64,000 nt of DNA from JACVRW01 sp963821275 (GTDB lineage Bacteria; Actinomycetota; Thermoleophilia; Solirubrobacterales; Thermoleophilaceae), in assembly GCA_963821275.1 (NCBI GenBank), contig CAWGDF010000012.1:1-64000 (forward strand). Reading direction: 5' to 3'. Within the stretch, counting starts at the first letter, position 1. Each line of letters begins with the position of its first letter. Of the stretch, positions 31,782 through 39,888 are shown one piece after another. The position numbers were made by a program, and so were the translations under genes. Under the pieces are notes generated by a model. That model saw only the letters and a program-made list of their open reading frames with translations, searched no databases and was not told the DNA's origin.

Positions 31782-33373
31782 AGCACCGCGCCGATCACGT
31801 CGAACACCGCGCCCGCCTTGATCATGCGGGTGATGGGGAGCAGCCCCGAGGAGTAGACGATCGCGTTCGGCGGGGTCGAGACCGGCAGCATGAAGCCGTA
31901 GTTTGCCCCGAAGATCGCCGCGAGGGCGGGAATGGTCGGGTTCAGGTCGTTGGCTCCCGCGATCGAGATGGCGATCGGGACGACGATCGCCGCGCTGGCC
32001 GTGTTGCTGGTCGTCTCGGAGGTGATCACCGCGATGACGACGACGATGATGGTCACCCCGATCAGGCTGGACACGCCGAGCGCGTCGGACAGCGACTCCC
32101 CGATGACCGCGGCCAGGCCGGTCTCACTGAGCAACGTGCCCAGGGTGATGCCGCCTCCGAAGAGGATGATCGTGCCCCAGTCGATGCGGGCCGCCTCGTT
32201 CCAGTTGAGCGTGAAGCGGCGCCGCTTCCAATCGACGGGCAGCAGGAAAAGGGCCGCCGCCGCGAGGATCGCGACGATGCCCTCGTTGGCGGCCTCGCCC
32301 ACCTGCACGTAGGCGTCGGAGTCGTCGCCGGCGAAGATGCCCACGAGCCCGGGGAGGAACCAGCCGACCAGCGCGAAGGCGAGCACGATCAGCGTGTTCT
32401 TCTCTCCCCGCGAGAGCGGGCCGAGCTTGCCCCGTTCCTCGGCCACGTACTCCTCGACCCCGTCGACCTCCTTCACCTCGGGCCGGTTGAACCAGATCAC
32501 GATCACGATGACGGCCACGAACATGACCACGACGATCGGGAGCGCCATGATGAACCACTCGAGGAACGTGATGGGCTCGCCCGTCTCGTCCTCCAGCAGC
32601 TGACGACCGATCAGGTTGGGCGGGCTCCCGATCGGCAGGAGCAGGCCGCCCACGGTGATGCCGTAGGTGATGACCAGCATCAGCGCCGAGCCGAAGCGAA
32701 GCCGCTCAGGGTCGCGGTCGCCCGCTGCCTGTCGGGCCACCATGCCGCCGACCACACCCATCACGCCAAGCGCGATCGGCAGCATCATCGCCGCGCCCGC
32801 CGTGTTCGACATCACCGGCGAGGTGAGCGCGCCGATCAGCCCGAAGGCGAGGATGATCCGATAGGTCGATCCACCCACCGAGCGCATGGAGAGCACCCGA
32901 TAGGCGAAGCGGCGGTGCAGGCCGTGCACCACCATCGACTGGGCGATGATGAAGCTGCCGATGAACAAGAAGATCGTGTCGTCGGTGAACAACGCGAAGA
33001 CGACGTCCACGCTGCTGTCGTCCTCGGGCGGCGGTGGCGTGGCCTCGAGCAGCGCGCATAGGACGACGCCCAGCAGGGCGGTGACGGGGATCGGGATCGC
33101 CTCGGTGACCCACCACACCACCACGAAGGCCAGGATGGCCAGCAGGCGGTGCTGGTTGCCGTCGAGGTCGAAGGGGAAGGCGAGCATGGCCACGAGCACC
33201 AGCGGGCCGAGGAAGAGCCCGACCGTGCGGCGACGGCGCTCGAAGCGCTCCTCGGCCGGGGACAGCCGCCCCTCCTGCTCGTCGAGCGTCCTGTAGGTGC
33301 TGCGCGCCTCGGGCCGCTCCTCACGGCTCTCGGGTGCCTCGCTGCGTTCCTCTTCCGGCGTCTCGGTTGCCAT
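31733..33373 (-). CDS. SLC13/DASS-family sodium-dependent anion symporter
   Basis: 546 residues with about 12 helices. The two hairpin SNT motifs diagnostic of DASS/SLC13 are present: SNTAGAAMMLPIALG in the first half and TSNTASAAIVVPIAISIAG in the second, plus VSTPPNAIVYSSGLL and GSPPNLIG. A charged 50-residue N-terminal extension is rich in Glu/Arg. Such carriers import di- or tricarboxylates or sulfate with sodium. The ATG has a GAGGAGGGGG ribosome binding site. Same strand as, and 64 bp after, the thioredoxin-fold gene, in a run with HMG-CoA lyase, SDR and MFS. Confidence 0.9.
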   Translation of the reverse strand: MATETPEEERSEAPESREERPEARSTYRTLDEQEGRLSPAEERFERRRRTVGLFLGPLVLVAMLAFPFDLDGNQHRLLAILAFVVVWWVTEAIPIPVTALLGVVLCALLEATPPPPEDDSSVDVVFALFTDDTIFLFIGSFIIAQSMVVHGLHRRFAYRVLSMRSVGGSTYRIILAFGLIGALTSPVMSNTAGAAMMLPIALGVMGVVGGMVARQAAGDRDPERLRFGSALMLVITYGITVGGLLLPIGSPPNLIGRQLLEDETGEPITFLEWFIMALPIVVVMFVAVIVIVIWFNRPEVKEVDGVEEYVAEERGKLGPLSRGEKNTLIVLAFALVGWFLPGLVGIFAGDDSDAYVQVGEAANEGIVAILAAAALFLLPVDWKRRRFTLNWNEAARIDWGTIILFGGGITLGTLLSETGLAAVIGESLSDALGVSSLIGVTIIVVVIAVITSETTSNTASAAIVVPIAISIAGANDLNPTIPALAAIFGANYGFMLPVSTPPNAIVYSSGLLPITRMIKAGAVFDVIGAVLCVIGVSVMANVVGLA

Positions 33374-33437
33374 GTCCCCCTCCTCGGAGGGGCCACTACC
33401 CGAAGGTCGGCCGGGCTACGCCGGGAAATGCTGAGAG

Positions 33438-33737
33438 TCAGCGGCGAGGGTCGGCGCCCGAGCGCGGATTGGCCTGCGCCCAGGCGACGATCCGCTCGGA
33501 CCCCTGAACCACGTCGCCGTCGTCGGTCACGAGCAGCGGCACCCACTGCTGTCCGGTGAGCTCGCGCACCCTGCGCCGGCCGGGGTTGAGCGCCTTGGGC
33601 AGCAGTCCCAGCCCGTAGGTCCTGGTGACCTTCGGGTCCCAGCCGGCCTCCATCAGCGCCTCGTGGGCATTCCGACAGGGATGGCCGCCGGGCCGCCACG
33701 GTGTCGCGAAGGTGCCCCAGCAGACATAGAGGTCCAC
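33438..33737 (-). CDS. GST N-terminal/glutaredoxin-like domain protein
   Basis: 99 residues forming a single thioredoxin-like domain: VDLYVCWGTFATPWRPGGHP start, CRNAHEALMEAGW helix, the cis-proline region QQWVPLLVTDDGDVVQG, and SERIVAWAQAN. Cysteines occur in VCW and PCRN but not as a CxxC. GTG at 33737 starts the first strand; ATG at 33770 would add a basic 11-residue extension. It could be a stand-alone GST_N protein. Confidence 0.7.
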   Translation of the reverse strand: MDLYVCWGTFATPWRPGGHPCRNAHEALMEAGWDPKVTRTYGLGLLPKALNPGRRRVRELTGQQWVPLLVTDDGDVVQGSERIVAWAQANPRSGADPRR

Positions 33738-33812
33738 GGCACGCAGACTATTGGTCGAGCGCGATCGCATGGGCTGCCTCCAAGCAGGCGCTCACGCAGC
33801 CGATGTCGGCGC

Positions 33813-34706
33813 TCAGGCCGGCTTCCACTGCACGGGCCCGGCCTTCAGCACGTGGCTGCCCAGGGGCCGCCCGAGCACCTCCTGGGCCGCCCGGGCCGCG
33901 GCCACAAGCCGCTCGAGGTCCACGCCGGTCTCGAAGCCCATCTCATGCAGCATCGAGACCAGGTCCTCGCTTGCGATGTTGCCGGTCGCGCCCTTCGGCA
34001 CCGGGCAGCCCCCCAGCTCACCGAAGGAGCTCTCGAACGAGCGCACCCCGGACTCGAGCGCGGCCAGCGCGTTGGCCAGGCCCTGGCCGCGGGTGTTGTG
34101 AAAGTGGGCGGTGAGCTCCGCGTCGAGGTCGGCCGCGGCGAAGAACTCGCGCACCTGGAGCGGGTTCGCCATCCCGGTGGTGTCGCCGAAGCCGATCTCC
34201 TCGCAGCCCGCGTCGATCAGCCGCCGGGCGATGGCGAAGACGCGCTCGCGCGGCACCTCGCCCTCATACGGGCAGCCGAAGGCGACGGAGATCACCCCTT
34301 CGCAGCGCAGGCCCTCGTCTCGCGCGCGGGCCACGACCCGCTCCAGCCCGGAGAGAGACTCCTCGATCGAGCGGTTCACGTTCGCTCGGTTGTGGCTCTC
34401 GGAAGCCGAGAGGAAGAGGTTCACCTCCTGGAAGCGCTCACGCAGCTCGAGGGCGTTGTCCAGCCCGCGCTCGTTGGGGATCAGCACGGTCACTCTCACG
34501 TCGTCGGGGATGTCCGCGCGGCGGAGCACCTCGGCCCCGTCGGCCAGCTGCGGAATCACGTCGGCTCGCACGAAGCTCGTGACCTCGAGACGGCGCAGGC
34601 CGGTTCGGGCGAGCATCTCGACCAGCCGCACCTTGTCGGCGGTGGGGATCACCTCGGGCTCGTTCTGGAAGCCGTCGCGCGGACCGACTTCGCGGATGTT
34701 CACCAT
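33813..34706 (-). CDS. mvaB: hydroxymethylglutaryl-CoA lyase
   Basis: 297-residue TIM-barrel lyase that cleaves HMG-CoA to acetoacetate and acetyl-CoA, last step of leucine breakdown. Key blocks: VGPRDGFQNEP (catalytic Arg-Asp), EVTSFVRADVIPQLADG, GCPYEGEV, the metal-binding HFHNTRGQGLAN, and the family signature ELGGCPVPKGATGNIASEDL containing the active-site Cys. Starts at ATG 34706, two bases past the SDR stop, so the two genes form one unit. The acetoacetate product links to aacS at 21-23 kb. Confidence 0.92.
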   Translation of the reverse strand: MVNIREVGPRDGFQNEPEVIPTADKVRLVEMLARTGLRRLEVTSFVRADVIPQLADGAEVLRRADIPDDVRVTVLIPNERGLDNALELRERFQEVNLFLSASESHNRANVNRSIEESLSGLERVVARARDEGLRCEGVISVAFGCPYEGEVPRERVFAIARRLIDAGCEEIGFGDTTGMANPLQVREFFAAADLDAELTAHFHNTRGQGLANALAALESGVRSFESSFGELGGCPVPKGATGNIASEDLVSMLHEMGFETGVDLERLVAAARAAQEVLGRPLGSHVLKAGPVQWKPA

Positions 34707-34708
34707 GG

Positions 34709-35458
34709 CTAGATCCTGGCAAGTCCGCCGCTTACGCCCAAGGCCTGCCCGGTGACGTACGAGGCGTCGTCGGAGGCCAAGAAGGCGATCGCGGCGGCGA
34801 CCTCGTCGGGCTGGCCGAGTCGGCGGAGGTTGGTGGAGCCCACCATCGTCTCGACTAGCTTGCGGCCAAGGTCGCCCATTCGCTCGGGCGCCCCCATGAG
34901 CAGTGGCGTTTCGATCGGCCCCGGCGCCACCGCGTTGCTGGTGATGCCGTAGCGGCCGTTCTCGATCGCGATCGCCTTGGTGAAGCCGATCACCCCCGCC
35001 TTCGCGGCCGAGTAGGCCGCCGAGCCGCTGGAGCCCACGCGCCCCGCCTCCGACGCGGTGTTGACGATGCGCCCCCGGCGCCGCTCCTGCATGCCCGGGA
35101 GCACGGCGTGGGTGACCGCAATCACCCCACGGAGGTTCACGGCCAGCACGCGGTCCCAGAGCGCCGGGTCGGTGTCCGTGAACCAGCCCCACTCGTCGTA
35201 GCCGGCGTTGTTGACCAGGATGTCGATCGGACCCAGATCCTGCTCCGCCGCCTCGACCGCCGCATGGATCGCGTCGTCGGAGCGCACGTCCAGCTCGTAG
35301 GCGGAGCTGTCGATCTCGCCGGCCACCGCGCGCGCCCCGTCGGCGTTCAGATCGCTCACCGCCACGCGCGCGCCCTCGGCCGCCAGACGCCGGCAGGTGG
35401 CCGCCCCGATGCCCGACGCGCCGCCGGTAACGAGGGCTGTGCGCTCCGCAAGTCGCAA
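34709..35458 (-). CDS. short-chain dehydrogenase/reductase
   Basis: Classical SDR of about 249 residues. Rossmann motif TGGASGIGAATC, NNAGYDEWGW, catalytic Ser in NTASEAGRVGSSG with YSAAK (Tyr-x3-Lys), and PGPIETPL. The TTG at 35458 sits just before the first strand; GTG at 35515 is also in frame but would overlap the start of the divergent npdG gene. 3-oxoacyl-reductase or hydroxyacyl-CoA dehydrogenase activity would suit the coupled HMG-CoA lyase gene. Confidence 0.85.
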   Translation of the reverse strand: MRLAERTALVTGGASGIGAATCRRLAAEGARVAVSDLNADGARAVAGEIDSSAYELDVRSDDAIHAAVEAAEQDLGPIDILVNNAGYDEWGWFTDTDPALWDRVLAVNLRGVIAVTHAVLPGMQERRRGRIVNTASEAGRVGSSGSAAYSAAKAGVIGFTKAIAIENGRYGITSNAVAPGPIETPLLMGAPERMGDLGRKLVETMVGSTNLRRLGQPDEVAAAIAFLASDDASYVTGQALGVSGGLARI

Positions 35459-35509
35459 GGCGGCGGGCAGCGTATCCCAAGCCGCAGGCAGCGGTAGGGT
35501 GGCTGCCTC

Positions 35510-36172
35510 GTGCAACCGGTGCCGATCATCGGGGGGACCGGCGCGATTGGCTTCGCCCTCGCCCAGCGCCTCGCGCGGGGCGGGGTGCCCGTGGTGATCG
35601 GGTCCCGCGACGCCGGACGGGCTCGCGAGGCGGCCGGCCGGATCGGCGCGGGCGCGGAGGGCCTCGTGAACCCCGAGGCCGTGACCCGCGGACCGGTGGT
35701 GCTGCTGTGCGTGCCCTTCCGCTCGCAGTCCGAGACGCTCACCAACCTCAAGCAGGCGCTTCAGCCCGGGCAGACCCTGGTCGACGCCACCGTGCCGCTC
35801 GCGGCCGCGGTAGCCGGCAAGGCCACCCGGATGCTCGGCGTCCCCCAGGGGTCGGCCGCCCAGCAGGCGCAGGAGATGTCACCCGAGGGCGTGGAGGTGG
35901 TCGCCGCCTTCCACACGCTGAGCGCCCCGGTGGTGGGCGACCTCACGCACGAGCTGGACGAGGACGTGCTCATAGCCGGCGACTCGCGAGAGGCCAAGGG
36001 TCGGGTGGCCGGTCTGGTGCGCCACATCGACGGGCTGCGCCCCGTGGACTGCGGCCGCCTGGAGGTGGCCCGCTTCATCGAGGGCATCACGCCGCTGCTG
36101 ATCTCGGTGAACGTGCGCAACAAGGTGCACGCCGGCGTACGGCTGACCGGCATCGAGGAGCCCCGCTGGTAG
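35510..36172 (+). CDS. npdG: NADPH-dependent F420 reductase
   Basis: 220-residue Rossmann protein transferring hydride between NADP(H) and coenzyme F420. Family features: IIGGTGAIGFALAQRLARGG at the N-terminus, VIGSRD for the NADP phosphate, LLCVPFRSQSET, VDATVPL, VVAAFHTLSAPVV and VEVARFIEGITPLL. GTG start at 35510 or 35519, both close to the Rossmann strand. First gene of a forward F420 cluster; the stop TAG overlaps the likely start region of cofD. Confidence 0.9.
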   Translation: MQPVPIIGGTGAIGFALAQRLARGGVPVVIGSRDAGRAREAAGRIGAGAEGLVNPEAVTRGPVVLLCVPFRSQSETLTNLKQALQPGQTLVDATVPLAAAVAGKATRMLGVPQGSAAQQAQEMSPEGVEVVAAFHTLSAPVVGDLTHELDEDVLIAGDSREAKGRVAGLVRHIDGLRPVDCGRLEVARFIEGITPLLISVNVRNKVHAGVRLTGIEEPRW

Positions 36173-37065
36173 TCCTGCTCTCGGGCGGAAGCGGCGGGGC
36201 CAAGCTCGCCCGCGGCTTGCTCGACGTGGCCGACGAGCTCGTGGTGGTGGCCAACACCGGCGACGACGTGCAGGCCTACGGCGTGCACGTCTCGCCCGAC
36301 CCCGACCTCGTGACCTACTGGCTGGCGGACGAGATCGACGAGCGCGGCTACGGGCTGCGCGAAGACACGTGGAAGGTGATGGAGGCGCTGGAGGTCGCCG
36401 GGCGGCCGACGTGGTTTCGCCTCGGCGACCGTGACCTGGCGCTCTGCCTGGTGCGGACGGAGGAGCTGCGTCAGGGCCGGCGCCTGACCGAGGCCCACCG
36501 GGCGGTGGTCGAGGCGCTCGCCGTGCCGGCGAGCGTGCTGCCCATGAGCGACGAGCCGGTGGCCACCTGGGTCGGGGCCGGCGGCCGCATGCTGCCCTTC
36601 CAGGAGTACATGATCGTGGCGGGGGCGCCGGCGCCCGTCGAGGCGGTCGAGCTGCGGGGGCTCGAGCGGGCGCGCCCCAGCGACGATGTGCTCGCAGCCC
36701 TGGCGGAGGCCGAGGCGATCGTGATCGGTCCTTCCAACCCGGTGATCTCCATTGGGCCGATCCTCGCGCTGCCCGGCATGCGCGAGGCGCTGGCCGGAGC
36801 GCCGGCGCCGGTGATCGCCGTGAGCCCCTTCGTGGACGGCCGCGTGCTCAAGGGCCCCACCGACGCCTTCTGCTCCTACGCCGGCATCGAGCCCAGCGCA
36901 GCCGGCGTCGCTCGGGCCTACTCCGAGGTGCTGGACGGAATCGTCGCCGACGAGCCGGCGCCCGGCCCGGCCACCCTGGTGGTCGACACGCTGATGGACA
37001 CGCCCGAGCGGCGCCGCCGGATGGCCATGAACACCCTGGAGTTTGCGGCCTCTCTCGGCGGATGA
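36166..37065 (+). CDS. cofD: 2-phospho-L-lactate transferase (CofD)
   Basis: About 300 residues. Transfers the phospholactyl or phosphoenolpyruvyl group from LPPG/EPPG to FO, making F420-0. Seen: LLSGGSGGAKLARGL at the very start, VVANTGDDVQAYGVHVSPDP, RLGDRDLALCLVRTEEL, IGPSNPVISIGPIL and PFVDGRVLKGPTDAF. The frame has no ATG, GTG or TTG near its beginning; the start given is CTG at 36166, overlapping the npdG stop, with a second CTG at 36175. Either a rare start codon or a base error. Upstream open frame is out of family. Confidence 0.88.
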   Translation: MVVLLSGGSGGAKLARGLLDVADELVVVANTGDDVQAYGVHVSPDPDLVTYWLADEIDERGYGLREDTWKVMEALEVAGRPTWFRLGDRDLALCLVRTEELRQGRRLTEAHRAVVEALAVPASVLPMSDEPVATWVGAGGRMLPFQEYMIVAGAPAPVEAVELRGLERARPSDDVLAALAEAEAIVIGPSNPVISIGPILALPGMREALAGAPAPVIAVSPFVDGRVLKGPTDAFCSYAGIEPSAAGVARAYSEVLDGIVADEPAPGPATLVVDTLMDTPERRRRMAMNTLEFAASLGG

Positions 37066-37120
37066 AGGCTCGCTCCGACCAGGCCCGCCCGCTACGCTCG
37101 GCGGCACCGATCGGACGACT

Positions 37121-37822
37121 ATGAGAACGATCGCGATCCTCCCGGTGAAGACCTTCACGGCCGCCAAACAGCGCCTGTCCGGCAGGCTGGGGGCAGGCTC
37201 GCGCCAGGCGCTCGCCCAGGCGATGTTCTCCGACGTCCTCGCCGCGCTGCGGCACGTGCCTGGCCTCGACGCGGTGGCCGTCGTGACCGCCGACCGCGTG
37301 GCCGAGACTGCGGCGCTTGGCGGCCCCATCCGGATCCTGCGCGACCCCGAGATGGCCGGCCAGTCCGAGGCCGCCCGCATCGGGATCCGGCACGCCCTGG
37401 ACGCGGGCTTCGACCGCGTCCTGCTCGTGCCGGGTGACACGCCGCTGCTCGATCCCGCCGAGCTGGCGCGGCTGCTGGAGCGCGGCCCCGGCGCCGCGAT
37501 CGTGCCCGATCGCCACCTCACCGGCACGAACGCGCTGCTGCTCGCTCCCCCGGACGCCATCCAGCCCAGCTTCGGGCCGGGCAGCCTGGCGCGCCACACG
37601 GCCGCGGCCGAGGAGGCCGGGCTGGACTGGTCGATCGAGCGGCTGCCCACCCTGATGCTCGACGTGGACACTCCCGACGACCTGGCCGAGCTGGCCGGCG
37701 CGCTCGAGCTCCGACGCGGCAAGGCGCCGTCCACTCGCGGCGCGCTGCGCCAGCTGGACCGCGCGCACGCCCGGGCGTCTGCACCCGCCACCCGCGGGAC
37801 GCCGGTCCGCGCCTCTGCCTGA
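37121..37822 (+). CDS. cofC: phospholactate/PEP guanylyltransferase (CofC/FbiD)
   Basis: 233-residue nucleotidyltransferase that activates 2-phospholactate or PEP with GTP for CofD. Signature ILPVKTFTAAKQRLSGRLG at the N-terminus, VAVVTADRVAE, LLVPGDTPLLDPAEL for metal and nucleotide, and TGTNALLLAPP followed by FGPGSLARH, the family's typical order. An Arg/Ala-rich tail of about 30 residues is extra. ATG at 37121 (MRTIAILPVK). Follows cofD by 55 bp. Confidence 0.9.
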   Translation: MRTIAILPVKTFTAAKQRLSGRLGAGSRQALAQAMFSDVLAALRHVPGLDAVAVVTADRVAETAALGGPIRILRDPEMAGQSEAARIGIRHALDAGFDRVLLVPGDTPLLDPAELARLLERGPGAAIVPDRHLTGTNALLLAPPDAIQPSFGPGSLARHTAAAEEAGLDWSIERLPTLMLDVDTPDDLAELAGALELRRGKAPSTRGALRQLDRAHARASAPATRGTPVRASA

Positions 37823-37832
37823 GAGCCGGGCC

Positions 37833-38597
37833 GTGTCTCCCCCGCGGCGCTCTCTTCTCTGCTTGCCCCTGGACGTCCTCCCCGACGTCCGTGCCGGGGA
37901 CGACCTGGCGGCGCAGCTCGCGGCGGCCGCGCCCGGCGACCTGGCCGGCGGCGACGTGGTCGTCGTCTCGCACAAGGTCGTCTCGAAGGCCGAGGGCCGG
38001 GTCCGGCGTCTGGCGGAGATCGAGCCGGGCGAGCGGGCCCTGACGCTGGCGGCCGAGCACAGCAAGGACGCGCGGCTGATCCAGGCGGTGCTCGACGAGT
38101 CGGCCGAGGTGCTGCGCGCGTCCGGCGGGGTGCTGATCTGCCTCACCCGGCAGGGCCTGGTCTGCGCGAACGCGGGCGTCGACCAGTCCAACGCCGGAGC
38201 GCCGGGTGAGCTCGTACTCCTTCCCGAGGACCCCGACGCCTCGGCCCGGCGGCTGCGCGGGGGGCTGGCGCTCACCCGCGGCGTCCGGCCCGCGGTGGTG
38301 GTGGCCGACTCGTTCGGCCGGGCCTGGCGCCTCGGGCAGACCGACGTGGCGATCGGCGTGGCGGGCCTAGCTCCGCTCGAGGACTGGCAGGGCCGGCCCG
38401 ACGCCTACGGGCGCGACCTGCGGGTGACCCAGATCGCAATCGCCGACGCAGTAGCGGGCGCCGCCGACCTGGCCCGCGCCAAGGATTCGCACGAGCCGGC
38501 CGTGCTCGTGCGCGGGCTCGAGCGCTATGTGACCGAAGAGGACGGGCCCGGCGCGGCCGCGCTGCGGCGGCCGGCCGAGAAGGACCTGTTCCGCTAG
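37833..38597 (+). CDS. cofE: F420-0:gamma-glutamyl ligase (CofE)
   Basis: 254 residues, stand-alone ligase that adds gamma-linked glutamates to F420-0. Signature VVVSHKVVSKAEGRVRRL, LICLTRQGLVCANAGVDQSN, VADSFGRAWRLGQTDVAIG and AIADAVAGAADLARAKDS. The nitroreductase-like C-terminal domain of the mycobacterial FbiB is absent; this resembles the archaeal length. GTG start ten bases after the cofC stop. Converges with the PhoX-like gene 48 bp downstream. Confidence 0.92.
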   Translation: MSPPRRSLLCLPLDVLPDVRAGDDLAAQLAAAAPGDLAGGDVVVVSHKVVSKAEGRVRRLAEIEPGERALTLAAEHSKDARLIQAVLDESAEVLRASGGVLICLTRQGLVCANAGVDQSNAGAPGELVLLPEDPDASARRLRGGLALTRGVRPAVVVADSFGRAWRLGQTDVAIGVAGLAPLEDWQGRPDAYGRDLRVTQIAIADAVAGAADLARAKDSHEPAVLVRGLERYVTEEDGPGAAALRRPAEKDLFR

Positions 38598-38645
38598 ATG
38601 ATTGACTCCGCGGCCGCGTGTGCGCGGGGTCGTGGAATCAGTCGT

Positions 38646-39821
38646 CTAGGTCCGAAACGGGCCACGCACCTCGTAGATCGCCCCCGGCCCCGGCTTCTCG
38701 TCGCTCGCTGGGAAGGCCCGCTGCGACGAGAAGAACATGCGGGTCCCCGCGGGATCGAACGTCACGCCGGTGAGCTCCGAGCCGCGGTGCTTCGGGCCGG
38801 TGACCGACAGGAACCTCGACACCCGCCCGTCGACGCCGATCACGCCCATGTCCACCTCGTCGGTGGCGATGTCCTCGCACACGAACACCTCGTGTCCGCG
38901 GGAGCCGGTCAGCTGGTCGACCCGCAGCAGCGGCGCGCTCCGGGAGGCAAGGCCGTCGTAGACGACGCGAATGCGCCCCGATTGAAGGTCGTACGCGTGG
39001 ACGCGGTGGTCGGCGGTGGTGCTCACGTACAGCGTGTGCCCGTCGAACCAGACGCCCTCGCCGCGGGCGAACTCCGTGCTCCCGGGCACCTGGCGCCGGG
39101 TGCGCTCGCGCGTGGCCAGGGGATCGGGCACCTTCACCCACTCCACGCGGCCGCCGCGCGCCACCCGGGCGATCTCGAGAAGGCCGGCGGACAGGTCGGG
39201 CCAGCGCCTCGGCGTGTAGCGGTAGAGGCCGCCGTCCTCGAGGTCCTCGGTGAGGTAGACCCGCCGGCCGCGCGCGTCCACCGCCGCGGCCTCGTGCTTG
39301 AACACCCCCATGGCCCGGTGGGGCCGCGCCCGCTGGCGGCCGCTCGGGTCGCACTCCCACACCCGTCCCTCCTCCACCTCCTCGCAGGACAGCCAGGTGC
39401 CCCAGGGGGTGCCTCCGCCGGAGCAGTTCTGCGTAGTGCCCGAGAGGATCCGGTAGGCCGCGTCGACCTCGCCCTCGCGGTCGAAGCGCAGGGCTGAGGC
39501 GCCCCCCTCGAAGGTCTCGGAGTTCGACGCCAGCACGAACCCGCCGCCCTCGCGCGGGAAGGCCGCCATCCCGTCGGAGGCGACGTGCCAGCGGTAGCCG
39601 GTCCCGGGCACAGGCTCCCCGCCCCGCGCCAACAGGCGGGAGCGAAAGCCGGCGGGCAGGCGGATCCCGTTGGCGTCCGGGGCCCGGAGCGGCCCGTAGC
39701 CCGGGCCCGCCCGCGGGGGCCGGGTCTGGGCGCCGCCGAACAGGTCGTCCCAGAACGCGGCGCCCAAGGAGACGCCGGCCACGCCGCCGATCCCGAGCCC
39801 TATGAACTCGCGGCGGCGCAT
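38646..39821 (-). CDS. Tat-exported PhoX/DUF839-family protein
   Basis: 391 residues. Starts MRRREFIGLGIGGVAGVSLG, a twin-arginine signal. The rest is a beta-propeller-like DUF839 domain as in the alkaline phosphatase PhoX (NGIRLPAGFRSRLLARGG, QNCSGGGTPWGTWLSCEEVE, HRAMGVFKHEAAAVDARGRR, GEGVWFDGHTLYVST, ELTGVTFDPAGTRMFFSSQR). PhoX-type enzymes are calcium/iron phosphatases outside the cytoplasmic membrane; some DUF839 proteins have no shown activity. It is downstream of fbiC on the same strand, 67 bp apart. A phosphatase role near F420 genes is untested. Confidence 0.88.
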   Translation of the reverse strand: MRRREFIGLGIGGVAGVSLGAAFWDDLFGGAQTRPPRAGPGYGPLRAPDANGIRLPAGFRSRLLARGGEPVPGTGYRWHVASDGMAAFPREGGGFVLASNSETFEGGASALRFDREGEVDAAYRILSGTTQNCSGGGTPWGTWLSCEEVEEGRVWECDPSGRQRARPHRAMGVFKHEAAAVDARGRRVYLTEDLEDGGLYRYTPRRWPDLSAGLLEIARVARGGRVEWVKVPDPLATRERTRRQVPGSTEFARGEGVWFDGHTLYVSTTADHRVHAYDLQSGRIRVVYDGLASRSAPLLRVDQLTGSRGHEVFVCEDIATDEVDMGVIGVDGRVSRFLSVTGPKHRGSELTGVTFDPAGTRMFFSSQRAFPASDEKPGPGAIYEVRGPFRT

Positions 39822-39888
39822 GACCCCAGCGTGCCCGCCCCCCGGCGCTCCGGCGTGAACATCGTGCGAAGACCCCGTGACCGAGTTG

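Noticed and set aside
35761..37791. 676-codon minus-strand frame opposite the F420 genes
   Set aside because: High-GC shadow; the opposite strand encodes well-conserved npdG, cofD and cofC.
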